From Dioszegia crocea (lineage: Eukaryota; Basidiomycota; Tremellomycetes; Tremellales; Bulleribasidiaceae), in contig BCKK01000009.1 in the NCBI GenBank assembly GCA_001600615.1, positions 843,213-907,212 on the forward strand: a stretch of 64,000 bases of DNA. The letters run 5' to 3'. The translations under genes were made by a program, and so were the position numbers. The notes below the pieces were generated by a model. The model ran no database searches. It worked only from the letters and a program-made list of their open reading frames with translations, and was not told where the DNA came from. Shown in pieces: positions 45,562 through 56,516 of the stretch (position 1 is its first letter; every line of letters begins with the position of its first letter).

Positions 45562-47355
45562 CTAACACCGCTCGAGGATAACAGCGATGCCCTGTCCTCC
45601 ACCAATACACGCCGCACCCAACGCCCAGCGCTTCTCAAGCCTGATGAGATTGTGTGTCAAGTTGGCCAAGATCCTAGCTCCGGAAGCGGCCAGTGGGTGA
45701 CCAACAGCGATAGCTCCGCCAAACATGTTGGTTTTGTCGTTGGGTAGTTCGAGCTCGCGTTGGACTGCTAGCCATTGGGCAGCGAAGGCCTGAGAGTTAG
45801 CTGCTGATCGAGTAGGATGTGGAATTGAGAACAAGTGAGGGAGAAGGGGGAGGAGGGATTTGGGACGTGGAAGGTAATTGCGAAGCTTAAGAAGAGGGTG
45901 GACAGGCGATAGACGACTTTCGGCTATTCCCTTTTCCTCCTTCCTATTACTCCTCCCTCACCCTTCCGCCCTTACACCATAGGATACCCAAACCCAAACC
46001 CATGACTCACCTCGTTAACCTCAATAATATCCATATCCCCAATACTTTTCCCAACCCTCTCCAACGCCTTCCTAACAGAAACAACAGGTCCAATCCCCAT
46101 AATTTCAGGCTCACAAGCACTCCACGCATACCCCGCAATTCTAACCAAAGGCTGGACTCCAAACTTCTTCAACGCCTCTTCAGACATGACGACATTCGCC
46201 GCTCCTCCATCGCATATACCCGAGGCATTCGCAGCAGTCACCACGCCATCCTTTGCGAATACAGGCGAGAGCTTGGCGAGTGATGCGGCGTTGGATTGTG
46301 GGCGGGGGTGTTCATCCACTGTTAAGGAGGCTGGACCTTTGCGGGATGGTTTGAGGGTGACGGGTGTGATTTCTGATTTGAATGCCCCTGAGGCTAGGCC
46401 GGCGGCGTAACGTTCTTGAGATTGTAGTGCGTAGGCTGGAATTTCAGCCCATAATTATGGCAAATGGATTGATGACATACCGTCACATTCTTCTCTGCTT
46501 ATACCGTATTTTCGAGCCAAGTTCTCAGCCGTTACTGGATATTTAGCAGAGAGCTACTTCGACATCACAGAGAGTACTCACCGCCCATTGCTGTTCGTTG
46601 ACCAGTAGGGTTCTGATCGATCAGACTGGCCGCTAAAGAATCTTCCAATCTGAGGTCTACGCCATATTTGGTCCCAAATCTATTCATTAGCAAGGTCTTC
46701 TGCAAAGTCCAAAGGGGACATACCGAGTCGCGCCGGATAGAGTAAATGGGGCTCCTGACATACTCTCCGCTCCGCCCGTAAGACACACGCTTGCGTCACC
46801 CAGAGAAATGTTCTGGACGGCAGTGATGACTGTTTGGAATCCTGATCCGCACAGACTAGGACGTCAGCTTCGTTTGTTGTTGGAGCTGTGGTCTTTGGAC
46901 GTACCGGTTCTCTGTCAATGCTGGGACTGTAGGGCCTAGACCTGATAGGTGGCCCACGTGCCTTGCTAGGAATGGCGTAGAGTTGTCGGATTGGGTAACG
47001 CCTCTGCAAAGTGTTAGCTATTTAATGCCCCTGGCAACTAAGGGAGGGCTTAAACGGCCTGACAGCTTACCCAAAGAACACCTGATCTACTTCTACGCCC
47101 TTGGGCAGTTCGGCCAGAGCAGCTTTACCGGCCATTCCACCAAGCTCGGACGCTTTGAAGTCTTTCAGTCTGATATATCAGCTGAAGCTCTATGCTTAGA
47201 AAGTGGATACAGGGAGCCTCAGCGGGGACAGCTCCCAGACTCTAGAAGACCACTTACGATCCACCATACGCGCCGAATGGTGTCCGCTTAGACGAGACGA
47301 TGAAAGACTCGGGTCGATGGATGTGGGAAGCAAGATTCCGAAGTGAGGCGCGCAT
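45562..47355 (-). CDS. 3-ketoacyl-CoA / acetyl-CoA acyltransferase, mitochondrial type
   Basis: This thiolase cleaves 3-ketoacyl-CoA in beta-oxidation or condenses acetyl-CoA. The start at 47355 gives MRASLRNLASHIHRPESFIV, a likely mitochondrial presequence running into SSKRTPFGAYGG. Later exons carry the active-site Cys block L-C-G-S-G-F-Q (near 46850), SVCLTGGAESMSGAPFT, ARKYGISREECDAYALQSQE-type sequence, and ANASGICDGGAANVVMSEEA. The last exon has N-M-F-G-G-A-I-A-V-G-H-P-L-A-A-S-G-A-R (catalytic His) and A-C-I-G-G-G-Q-G (second Cys). The protein ends VILERC without an SKL peroxisomal signal, which with the N-terminus favours mitochondria (ACAA2-like). About eight exons; one intron of about 230 bases near 45790-46010. 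Confidence 0.9.
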
Positions 47356-47807
47356 ATCAGCTAGCTCGTGTGAGTGTGTATGTGAGTGAGGTGAGCCTGA
47401 GAAGGTGGTCTATAGTGGAAGATGTAAGTATGATTCAGCGAAGTGTTGTTGATCTGCACTACACCGGTAGAGGTGGTTACCGGTGCGCCGGTTGCGGCTT
47501 TAACCGGCTAAAGGGAGGGAAGCTTTAAGGGGTCGGGCATCGGCCATGTCCGATAGGTGGAGGTGGAGGCGGCTGGCGGCTCCTGCCGCTCGCCCGAGCC
47601 AACGCACTCCACACCCTTATAGATCAGCAAGGGGTACTTACCTATAGGGCCAATAGCTACCGATAAACCCCTTGCCCAGCCCATACAGCCACAGCACGAC
47701 CCCAGTCAACCTCACAGATCGGTCAACTTTTCCCAGTCGCAATACGAAGCCGCGCGGCCCGAGCTCCATCTCTCGAAAGCTTATCTCCGCCCGATCCCCC
47801 ACACCCG
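47356..47807. promoter_or_regulatory. Divergent promoter region of thiolase and DCAF11-type gene
   Basis: The two genes start on opposite strands about 450 bases apart. The stretch 47460-47515 is rich in ACCGG/CCGGT: TACACCGGTAGAGG, TTACCGGTGCGCCGG and AACCGGC lie close together and form several palindromic ACCGGT sites. Confidence 0.45.
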
Positions 47808-50800
47808 ATGTCCGATCGTGTCCAAGATACCGTCGAGAGTGATGGAGAGAACGACAGGACATCTAATGATTTCTCAGACGGATTCCTGTCCGCAGTCGAA
47901 GGTCACCTACTCGGGATCGACGAAGATGACGAGAATGAGAATGGGGACGATGATGGGATAGAGTCTGAGGAAGGGGATTTCTGGATCGACGATGATGAGG
48001 AGGATGAGGACGAAGATGGGGACGACGGTATGGATCTGGACGACGACGACGATGATGATGATGAGGATGATGATTATGTGCCGGGAGGGGACGACGATGA
48101 TGAGCCACAATATACCATCCAGGTCGATCCGAGCGATACAGCCATGCTTACTGCGCTGTTCAACCACTCGAATGCGGGTCCAGCGGGACAGTCGGCACTC
48201 ATAAGGCAACTCATGGCTGCTGGGTATATTCAGCGGACAGTTCCTGCAGCACGGACCCCGGCGCAGCTCGAGGCGCAACGTCAAAGGGAGAGGTGGTGGA
48301 TCCCGAAAACCGCTTCGGACCGGCGGGGCCGGGAGTTGTTGTGCGGTGGGGAGTTTGGGCGGGTGGGTCAGTGGGCCCTGGGTAAGGGTCAGAGCGTGAG
48401 GAGGCCGAGGTTGAAAGAGACTAGTCGGTTTGGCGCCGTCCCTTCTATGTCTAAGGTGTGTCTATCGGTGTTCCGAAGGAGTAGCCGCTAATCCGATTTA
48501 GGCGACTCTTCCGAATACCAATGGGACTGTAGTTGCAGTTTACCCATCAGTACCCTACGTTGGTCAATATGCCAAACAAGACTATTCAATATTTTGTGAG
48601 TATCTTTCTCTGAATTGACACTTTTGGAAACGCTGACTTATCTCCCCCTTTGATACCTGCCTTCGCTACAATCGTTACCTTCCAGTCACTGCAACCCAAA
48701 ACTTTACATTGCACCTATACAATCTATCTCAATCCCGAATCACACCCAAACGACCTCGGGTCCCGCCCTCTTCTGGGTCTAGGGCGAGAGTAAGGACGTC
48801 GACTTCACCCCGCCAAGCAGCGCGCACGATGCCGGGTGGGTTTGGAGGGATGGATGATGATGAGGATGAAGACGATGATGATTATATTGATGAAGATGAT
48901 GAAGAGGGGTTGGCGCCGATGTTTAACATGGGCCGAAGGGGGATGTTGGGGGAAGATACTAGTTTGAAGAAGATTAAGGCTGTTAGGGGTGAAGAGGGTG
49001 AGTTGTGGCTCATGTCTTCGAGAAGGCAAGCTGATGGGTAGGTATGTGGACTATCACGGATAGTGATTCTACACGAGATGGAGAGAGGTAAATTGTCGTC
49101 TGCTTGTGGTACTGGCGTGGTACTGGCGAGGAAGAAAGGGACATTCAGCTGAGATTGCAGGATGATTTACTCCTCCATCACCCCTCATGTCCATATGCTC
49201 CATACAGCCGAGCACGAATCCGAGCATACCTGTTTGGACTTTTCGGGTGGTGCACCCGGCGGCAGGAGAGGCGGGGTAAGATCTATGTATGGGCAAGAAA
49301 GGTTTGGTGTAAGTTCTGCCAATCTTATTCAATCGCCACCTTTGCCCCGTCTCCTCCTTCCTCGTCGGTCAATAGCATATACCTTTGCCTGTCGCTTTTG
49401 CGGATCAGATCGAAGGTTGATGTTCCTGCTCGGGCTCGGGCTCAGGCTGACTGTTGCAGATTTGGAGTATCAGATTCTCTGCCGATGGTCAAGAAGTCGT
49501 TGCTGGAGGGGGTGATGGAAGGATTATGGTTTATGATATTGAAGCTCAGCGGAGGTCGCTTAGTATTGTTGGGCATACGGACGATGGTAAGTCTGCTGTC
49601 CTTAAATCTCAAATCTTACCATATCGCCTTCACTTCTTTTCTGCCTTATGTTCCACCACCATCCTTCCTCTCCTTCCTGGCTCTACTTGTCCCTGAATCC
49701 TTCCCCAGTCCCTTCCTTGCAGTAACCATCACCTCCCAATCCCATGCCCAATCGCTAACTCCCCAAGTCAACGCAGTCTGTTTCGCCGATGAATCAAGCA
49801 CCAACATCCTAGTTTCAGGCTCTGACGACGGCTATGTTAAAATCTGGGATAGACGTTCTTTATCAGGTGGAACACCCTCGGGTGTCCTAGTGGGCGCAAC
49901 GGAAGGAATCACTTACACTTCGCCTAAGGGTGATGGGCGATATGTCGTTGTGAATTCTAAAGATCAGGCGGCTAGGTTGTATGATTTGAGGAAAATGAAG
50001 AATTGGAGTGAATTTGAAGGGGAGCCGGATGCGGTTAGTAAATATGGTCAGAGAGGGTTTGATTGTGAGTTAGAGTTTTCTCTTGGCTTGTTAGGTTTTG
50101 ATTGAGGGAGTGTGAGATAGGGCGAGGAGGAAAGGAAAGATTGAAGGTGGTTAAGGGAAGAGTGTTGGATGGCGGGGGTCTTTGCTAATTTTGCAGATCG
50201 AAGTATGAAATACCAGCCGCCTCAACGCTTGGCACACCCCAAGGATTGCTCAGTGATGACGTACCGTGGGCACTCGGTCGTTCGGACATTGATCCGTTGC
50301 CATTTCTCCCCGAGAGAAAGTACCGGACAGGGCTATATCTATTCTGGAAGGTAAGTTTTGGCGTACTGAACCTGAGTCAACCTTGCCATGTGGAAGTGAT
50401 GAGCTGACTGTTCAGTGCGGACGGATTGATCCATATTTGGTCTTTAGACGGACAAGGTGAGCGTCTGTTCTTGACACTTGCCCATATCCCTACATCATGT
50501 TCAGAACTGGTCATCATGCTATCGTGGTGGAGAATCGATGCTATCGTGATGGGGAACAAAGCTAATATCCCAGTTGTCCAAGTCCTCGATCGTGCCAAAT
50601 CTCTACCCCTCCGAGACAACTCTGGAGAATTCACAGACCCCTCTGCGCCTGAGAAATCAAACGAAGCTACGCCATCTCAAGCTCGGAGTAGGGAACGCGC
50701 AAGGGATGGACACTGTACGAGAGATGTCAGTTGGCATGGATTTGAACCGAGTTTGATGTCTACGTGAGTTTGTGTCTTTGTTTTGGGTCGATAAGATAAG

Positions 50801-51016
50801 GGACGGATGAGAGGGAGTTGAGTCGTAGGATAGGGAGGAAGGACATATGCTGATAATACTAGGTCATGGACTGTGGCGGGGAATGACAGGCACGGAGGGT
50901 CTATTGCGAAACATGAGTGGAAGGGACTTGGGAAGGGCGGGTTGAAGAGGTTGGAAGATTGGGTAGAGAGGGAGGAGGGGGTACAGGGTGTTCGAGAGGG
51001 TGGGTCGCAGATCTAG
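47808..51016 (+). CDS. DCAF11/WDR23-type WD40 protein
   Basis: DCAF11-like WD40 proteins are substrate receptors for CUL4-DDB1 ubiquitin ligases. The start MSDRVQDTVESDGENDRTSN leads into a very acidic stretch (runs of Asp/Glu). The helical lead-in LTALFNHSNAGPAGQSALIR then RELLCGGEFGRVGQ follows. WD repeats are split over many exons: IWSIRFSADGQEVVAGGGDG, then YDIEAQRRSLSIVGHTDD. Next come VLVSGSDDGYVKIWDRRS-type sequence (near 49800), QAARLYDLRKMKNWSEFE, SVMTYRGHSVVRTLIRCHFS and YIYSGSADGLIHIWSLDG. An internal acidic insertion lies near 48840-48910. The end is TRDVSWHGFEPSLMSTSW and a charged tail. R-x-x-[LM]-x-Y-R-G-H-x-V-x-x-T-L-I-R is a hallmark of this family. Confidence 0.88.
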
Positions 51017-51699
51017 CGCTGTGCGCCGGGTGCACCAAGATACTGAAAGGGTCTGGATTGGATTGTCGTGCTGGGATTTGCACTGAAGGGGTCGATGTGC
51101 GCGAGGGTTTCGTCTGTGTGGTTAACGTCTGCTTTGTCGGTCTGTAGCTCCTTTACTATTTGCTTTTCATTGTATATGGCTGAGAGGATCTGAGGATTCC
51201 AGGAATGTATGATGTAGCTCGAGATATACTGATGTGGCGAGAACTGACGTACTGACTGACTTACTGACGCGCCTACCAGGTCATCTGACAGGAGGGTCAT
51301 ATTCGGTGTTCGATCGTTACGCGCGATATATCCCCTGGCCCTAGCCACTCGATCGACAACACGGTGGACATGGTGCAGGCTAGTGCTTCTCCTGTCCTCG
51401 ACACCACGACGTGCCCCGCATACCCCCGGGCTTGAAGGGATTCACAGGGTGTGAGACATGTGTGGACTGGCTAGGGGGTTCGATATAAAGGATGGATAGC
51501 AGGGGCCGGTTTGTCCCGAGAACTTGGGGGTCTGGAGGGGTATCACCAGAGGGCGCCCACTCGCTTTTCAATTTCTGATTTGTACTTCAACATTCAACAG
51601 TACATCGTACCCCTCCAATATCCATACACTCTTCGAACTACACACACTACGCACTTTCCACACACTCCACTCAACCTGCCCAGCCTCCTACCAGCAAAC
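51017..51699. promoter_or_regulatory. Upstream region of the 51.7-kb accessory gene
   Basis: This begins with the 3' flank of the DCAF11-type gene. A GATATAAAGGATGGATAG stretch near 51481 gives a TATA-like element containing AAGGATGG. The leader 51630-51699 is CACAC-rich. No separate gene is supported. Confidence 0.4.
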
Positions 51700-52365
51700 A
51701 TGCAACAAACATTCTTCCCACTCTACCCCACCACCGAGCCGCCGACATCAGCGCTCAAGAGCGAGAATGGTCGATCGGCCGAGCAGCCACAAAAGTGGAC
51801 TTTAGCGTTGACATTCGAAGAGAATGACTTCAAGAAGGGCTGCGATCGGGCCAGAGAGATCTTCAAGGCCGTGGTTGACAATGCAGAGGGGTCGCTTGCA
51901 CACGACAGCGACGATTACCTATCGCTTGCGATGTCGACGCTCCGAATGAATCAGGGTATTGACCCTCTTTCGTCCCTCGGCGACTACCGCTGGACCTGCC
52001 CCGTCGCTGCCAAGAGGACCGAGAAGATCGGCGGAAAGAGCTTCGCCACATCCTTCGCCACAAGCAATGCTCCGGACTGGCTCAAGAAGACCGCCAGTGT
52101 CGCTGTGACTGGTCTCGACTACGCCGGTTCGCTCGCCGGCTCGGTCCTCGATGGTGGAAAGAAAGTGGCAGGAGTGGCAGCCGGTGTGGCTGGCGTCGGG
52201 CTCACGGTGGGTGCGGGCTTGATGGCATATGACTATCTGTCGGGAGTGGATCCAGCCGTCACCCGCACTCAGATTGGCTCCATTGTGGGAAGTACCATCG
52301 GGTCAATCGGGAGTGTGTGGAGCAAGTACGCGGGCGGGTGGGGGATCGGCGGGAGCAAGGTTTAG
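51700..52365 (+). CDS. Accessory protein with Gly/Ala-rich hydrophobic C-terminus
   Basis: This is a 221-residue single-exon protein, not recognised. It begins MQQTFFPLYPTTEPPTSALK. The hydrophilic N-terminal half includes EENDFKKGCDRAREIFKAVV and a helical segment. From about residue 125 it becomes W-L-K-K-T-A-S-V-A-V-T-G-L-D-Y-A-G-S-L-A-G-S and then VAGVAAGVAGVGLTVGAGLM, a long Gly/Ala/Val hydrophobic region with GxxxG-type spacing. It ends in Gly/Ser-rich IGSIVGSTIGSIGSVWSKY. This could insert into a membrane or pack as a glycine-zipper. I choose the ATG at 51700 because it follows a CACACA leader. It is the first gene of an accessory island. Confidence 0.65.
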   Translation: MQQTFFPLYPTTEPPTSALKSENGRSAEQPQKWTLALTFEENDFKKGCDRAREIFKAVVDNAEGSLAHDSDDYLSLAMSTLRMNQGIDPLSSLGDYRWTCPVAAKRTEKIGGKSFATSFATSNAPDWLKKTASVAVTGLDYAGSLAGSVLDGGKKVAGVAAGVAGVGLTVGAGLMAYDYLSGVDPAVTRTQIGSIVGSTIGSIGSVWSKYAGGWGIGGSKV

Positions 52366-53006
52366 GGTAGGGCATTCATCGGGCGGATGAGATCAGGGCT
52401 GCTGATGGGCGGTGGCATGTGCTTGAAGTGGCGTGGGGATCAGGTACCGGTAGCGTTGTGGGCAGCTTTAGGTGCACGGATTGGTAGGAAACTAGCGTGG
52501 CATTGCTGAATCATGACCTGTATACTTTGGCATGAATACACTGACCATGAGATCGATATCTGACTGTTCACTCGCGCCTGAGTCCTGACTAATCACTTGG
52601 TCATATCCATCCTCGAAGCTCATGTCAGGATCTACGCACGCCTCTCCGACTCTCCGACAGCTGACATCCGACTTGAGGCGGGTTCAAGTGGCAGCTTACC
52701 CCCAAAGTGGCAAATCCCCAAAGGATGCTGCGGATCTGACGCGTCCGAGGTGAACGCGGGTTGTGTCAGCAAAGGAAACGCCTCTGGTCGTACACGAGTG
52801 GCTAGTCTTGGGGTAAGGTGGCAAGCATTTGGATTTCCCTTGGCCGCCAGTCAGACATTCTCTCACACTCTGTTATTATTCGCCACTCGACTACCTCACA
52901 ATCCTTCCGTCTGGGAGCCTTCCCCGTTCAGCAACACCACGCCGGAGCTATCAATCAAAGAACAAGATCTTGAACACCTTTATCAAGCTTACCTATCCAC
53001 ATCCCC
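52366..53006. other. Intergenic region between accessory genes
   Basis: No gene is supported. The promoter module of the next gene lies at 52718-52756. The frame at 52597-53094 on the plus strand runs through that module and is rejected. Confidence 0.45.
52718..52756 (+). promoter_or_regulatory. Accessory promoter module upstream of 53.0-kb gene
   Basis: CCAAAGGATGCTGC is followed by GGATCTGACGCGTCCGAGGT, about 250-290 bases before the ATG. The core GATCTGACGCGTC is identical to that at 41586-41598. Downstream, GGTAAGGTGGCAAGCATTTG at 52812-52831 matches the TATA-like element at 41699-41718. Confidence 0.6.
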
Positions 53007-53495
53007 ATGTCAAGCAAAACCATGTCGAATCGAGCTCAAGAACGGGAGAGACTCGAGTCTCTCGTACCAAAATACGAAGGCTCAGCCGAAATGAGCGGCG
53101 GCAGAGATACCCAGACCTTCGACTATGGCACTTTCACAGGAGACGATAATCCTCACATGACACATGGTGTACAATCAGATCTTGTGTATGACAAGACATG
53201 GCAGGGCTCTGCGTACAGATCCGCAACTACCTGTTGGCGAAATCTCGTCTCCTGCAAAGACGCCGCTTTTGACGCTGCTTCTGATATCCCGAGTTCCATT
53301 GGACGCAGCTGTTCCTGGGTGGCGAGTCACATCCCGGAGACAATCGGGATGGTTCTGGGCGTCGGGGTTGCTGCGAGTCTGGGTTGGCGGTTGGCATCGG
53401 TTCTAAGAGAGAGAGTGGAGCGTTCAGGGAAGCTTCATCAGCTTTTGAGCGGCGGGGGCTTTCCCTTTACTGCAGGGTCATTGAGTGAAGGATGA
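53007..53495 (+). CDS. Accessory single-span membrane protein
   Basis: This is a 162-residue single-exon protein, not recognised. It starts MSSKTMSNRAQERERLESLV; the second Met at 53022 is an alternative. The N-terminal two-thirds is polar (GRDTQTFDYGTFTGDDNPHM) with a few Cys. One hydrophobic segment (TIGMVLGVGVAASLGWRLAS) near residues 112-131 is probably a membrane span, followed by basic VLRERVERSGK. The paired Cys (C-W-R-N-L-V-S-C) could form a disulphide. Leader and promoter resemble the other accessory genes. Confidence 0.6.
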   Translation: MSSKTMSNRAQERERLESLVPKYEGSAEMSGGRDTQTFDYGTFTGDDNPHMTHGVQSDLVYDKTWQGSAYRSATTCWRNLVSCKDAAFDAASDIPSSIGRSCSWVASHIPETIGMVLGVGVAASLGWRLASVLRERVERSGKLHQLLSGGGFPFTAGSLSEG

Positions 53496-53693
53496 GTCGG
53501 GGTTTAGCCAGGGAGCTTTGGGCTTTTACACAACGCAGTCAGGCATACAGTACGCGTATTGTGCAAATGTACATATCGCACACTTCTGAAAGACAGACTG
53601 ACCTGCTACGCCCACTCAAGCCCACCTATCTCGAACTCCGGGGCCCGGCGTCGTTACAACTCCGGACTACTGACCATAAATCCCACGCAGATA

Positions 53694-54760
53694 TCAAGCT
53701 GCTGGTGGAGCGAAGGAGTAGAGTGCGTAGCAGTCTTGCCAAACAGCGTCAAAGTCGTACACTTCGTCTCTTCCATAAGGGTTCCAAAGATGAAGCCTAG
53801 TTTTGTAAGCGACGATTTCGAGATGGGCAGATTGATATCACCTACCGACGTTTTCCTGACTCATCCTCAACCGCCCTGACCCAAAAGGCATGATTGCTCT
53901 GAAGAGACAGAGCACCAACTTGGCTCTGCAGTATGATGGGATTTTGATCAGCATTTGCTTTGAGGAATTCCCAGACGATGTCCTTGGATAGCGATCCAAG
54001 ATGTGGGGTTTGGTCATTCGTGGTGTAGTAGTAAGCGGCTCGACGACCAGTGAGTATCTCCAAGGCATCTAACGGCGATATCAGGGCAACTTCATGACCT
54101 GACTGCCGGATGGCCTGCTCGATGCCTCCGACCCACCTGCTTTGTCAGGGGAGATTCACCAAAGGGTGGAGTACTCACCATCCCTCCAAACCGTCAGAAC
54201 GGACATTCGATAATGAGATCTTGGTCACAATCTGGTAGTTCAACTTGAGGGTTGACGGCTGGTACAATCTGAAAGTGGCTTCTTTGGTGGTCGCAGCATC
54301 TCCAGAGAATGATATGACATTCTCGATCCAGGCTCTGTTCTGTGACACAAGAGCACCGAGGACAGAGATGAGGCCGCAATCGAGGATTGTTGCTGTAAGG
54401 GTCAGCCAAAAGACGGGCACCGACCCTTCAAAGCTTCAAAAGGCTAGTACTTGTCCCCTAATCTCAAGTCAACTCACTTTGATCGATATCCTCCAAGTCC
54501 GGAACGTTGTTCTCCCCAAAGAGCCCACCTGGCGATTCAGTTCGCGTGATGAGGCGTTTTGGTCTGGACTTGGTAGAGGAATGTGCAGTTGGAATGACAC
54601 CCTGTTGGCTGGCGGTGACGGACAGGGTCGGCCGGGTGGGGTGTCTGGCTTGAACAGCATGTCCGACACTCGCCATCTCGAGAGCGACAGGAAGCGCTGC
54701 GGTCAGAATTGCATTGTAGAGGAAGATCAAAGTGCAGAAGAAGGTGAGTATTGCGAGCAT
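53694..54760 (-). CDS. Signal-peptide-bearing calpain-like cysteine protease
   Basis: Four exons join in frame to about 300 residues. The N-terminus MLAILTFFCTLIFLYNAILT then AALPVALE is a good signal peptide or anchor. After a Thr/Ser/Pro linker comes NVPDLEDIDQ, then TTILDCGLISVLGALVSQ, which matches the calpain (C2) active-site region D-[IV]-x-Q-x-x-x-x-D-C with catalytic Cys and oxyanion Gln. The third exon carries G-W-V-G-G-I-E-Q-A then ALSLQSNHAFWVRAVED, the catalytic His motif. The last exon carries LHLWNPYGRDEV, the catalytic Asn motif (N-P-[WY]-G). The usual D-C-W is D-C-G here. The protein stops soon after the Asn motif, so there is no calpain beta-sandwich or EF-hand domain. Calpains are normally cytosolic, so an exported one is unusual. 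The target is unknown. Confidence 0.75.
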
Positions 54761-55868
54761 TTCGTTGACGAAACGGACGGCTGAGTTGTAGGGGTGATGA
54801 GCGAAATTTGTGTAGGCGACAGATGATTGTTGGTTGGCAGTTCGTGGTCATCAGGTTGATGGATATGTGAGGTGATGTCTTGAGCGAAGGGATCTGTGTG
54901 GTAGCTGAGTATGTGTGTTGATGAGTATGGCGGGAATGTCGGGATGGTGAGGAGAATGTGGATGGGGGATAGGTATGAAGCCTGAGATGGACCAAGGTCA
55001 AAGATGGATCATAGACCAGAGAACTCGGCGCCAAGCCCTGGGATCTCTCACAGCGAGTCAGGGCCAGGGTGAAGGCGATCCACAGAGACGGTGCACATGC
55101 CACACGTGGGGCAGACCTGAAACTCGCTATCTTCACCCATCCCCACGCATCGTTACACGTCACAGCCGACCCAGACGCGTATGGGATGGGATAACGCCAG
55201 AGGGATGCAGTAAAAGGGGTCTTAAAGGAATCGGTATCTGACGTGTGTGAGGCGATCTAAGGACAGAGTTGGTCTATGATCCGAGCCCGTCCAGCTGGCA
55301 AGTATATGAGTGGCAAGTCCCCCCTACATTTCTAGGTCTCCTCATACCACTCAACCCCGCCACCCCAGGATCTGATCCAATCGACACTCCTTACTCAATA
55401 GTACACCACCCTTTCCAAACTTTACCTCAGCACCACGGAAACTGAGAAGTCCTCGATGGGTGTAGGTGGGGCTAGTTTGTGGGTATCGAGGTAGAGGTAT
55501 GTAGAGTGTGTAAATAGAGTGTGTAAATGTGAAGGCTGGTTGTCCTGTAGCGAGGATCGGGAGCAGCTGCCGAGTGACGTTAAGAGTAGGCCGGTTCCCA
55601 CAATCCCTAACGGCGTTTGACGCCTGGTGACGTACTGGTGCCGAGGACCTGGTGCCTTGACTGAGAACCACTCAGGATGATCGTTGTATTCGTACAGACT
55701 ACCACGACGGGCTTAACTGCGTAGAACTACTGGAACGAATGCATAAAGAAGAAGCAGGAAGAGATCTAGGATGAGAACGAACACTGGCGGGATCGGCGGA
55801 ATCTAATCTATCGGCTATAAGCTAATGTCCGACATCTACGATCCCCAAAGAGCAATACTCTACTGAAG
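54761..55868. promoter_or_regulatory. Divergent upstream region of the protease and 55.9-kb genes
   Basis: This is a 1.1-kb region between two divergent accessory genes. AAAGGAATCGGTATCTGACG at 55224-55243, followed by TGTGTGAGG, resembles the AAGG/GACGCGT module with one core change. An exact ACGCGT is at 55176. No gene is supported; short frames on both strands lack paralogues. Confidence 0.4.
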
Positions 55869-56393
55869 ATGATCGATGACAACACCCACCTACCCAAATA
55901 CTCTCAGCGCCCCGAAGACTCCTCTGTCGACCTCCTCACCCGCGAGGCGTTCCAACTCGAGATTGCGCAGCTGAAGTCTCAAGTGACAGGACTGAAGTCT
56001 CAAGTGTCAGGACTCGAGGACACCATCCAAGACATCCTCGCTGAGCAGACCACCATTGATGCCAAGAAGTCGTCCAATGACAAGGCGCGCGCGGAGTCGA
56101 CCTGGGGGTCAAAGATGGGTTCGTACGCAAAGACGGGCTTGAAGTGGGGTCTGGGCAGCGCGGCGGCTGTGTCCATGCTCGGCGCCACGGCGTATGTCTG
56201 CGCCCATTTGGGGACGACGGATGGGATGACCGCCGGGGAGAAGTTACGAGAGGGTACGAACGCTCTGTGGGGAGATGGGAAAGCGGCTGGGACGGATGTC
56301 CTGAAGGCTGCTTCTGGCACGTTGAGTTCTCTGCAGAGTTCCATCGGTAGTCGGTTCTCCTCGATGTCCAGCTCTTCGGCTGTGACTGTTTGA
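55869..56393 (+). CDS. Accessory coiled-coil plus membrane-span protein (copy A)
   Basis: This is a 174-residue single-exon protein, not recognised. A coiled coil covers about residues 27-66 and includes a perfect seven-residue repeat (LKSQVTG/LKSQVSG). A basic linker leads to KTGLKWGLGSAAAVSMLGAT then AYVCAHLG, a membrane span near residues 93-117. The C-terminus is Ser-rich (SIGSRFSSMSSSSAVTV). The K-W-G-x-x-S-A-A-A-V start of the span recurs in the neighbour at 56691-57236, so the two are probably diverged paralogues in tandem. The topology could resemble membrane-anchored coiled-coil proteins. Confidence 0.65.
   Translation: MIDDNTHLPKYSQRPEDSSVDLLTREAFQLEIAQLKSQVTGLKSQVSGLEDTIQDILAEQTTIDAKKSSNDKARAESTWGSKMGSYAKTGLKWGLGSAAAVSMLGATAYVCAHLGTTDGMTAGEKLREGTNALWGDGKAAGTDVLKAASGTLSSLQSSIGSRFSSMSSSSAVTV
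55971..56012 (+). repeat. 21-bp in-frame tandem repeat encoding a heptad
   Basis: Two copies of CTGAAGTCTCAAGTG-x-CAGGA differ at one base. Each encodes one heptad, L-K-S-Q-V-[TS]-G. Confidence 0.9.
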
Positions 56394-56516
56394 TTCTTGT
56401 AGCCTGTAGTCAGGCCTGTTATGCTATGTATGGGTTCGTTCTCACGCCAGGTGACATGCTGCCTCGACCCGTATGACCTACCTTCAGAGGCAGAGACTGT
56501 GACGCACAGGGAGATA

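Noticed and set aside
52597..53094. 165-residue plus-strand frame upstream of the 53.0-kb gene
   Set aside because: It spans the promoter module and the TATA-like element and has no motif. The 53007 start has an accessory-type leader.
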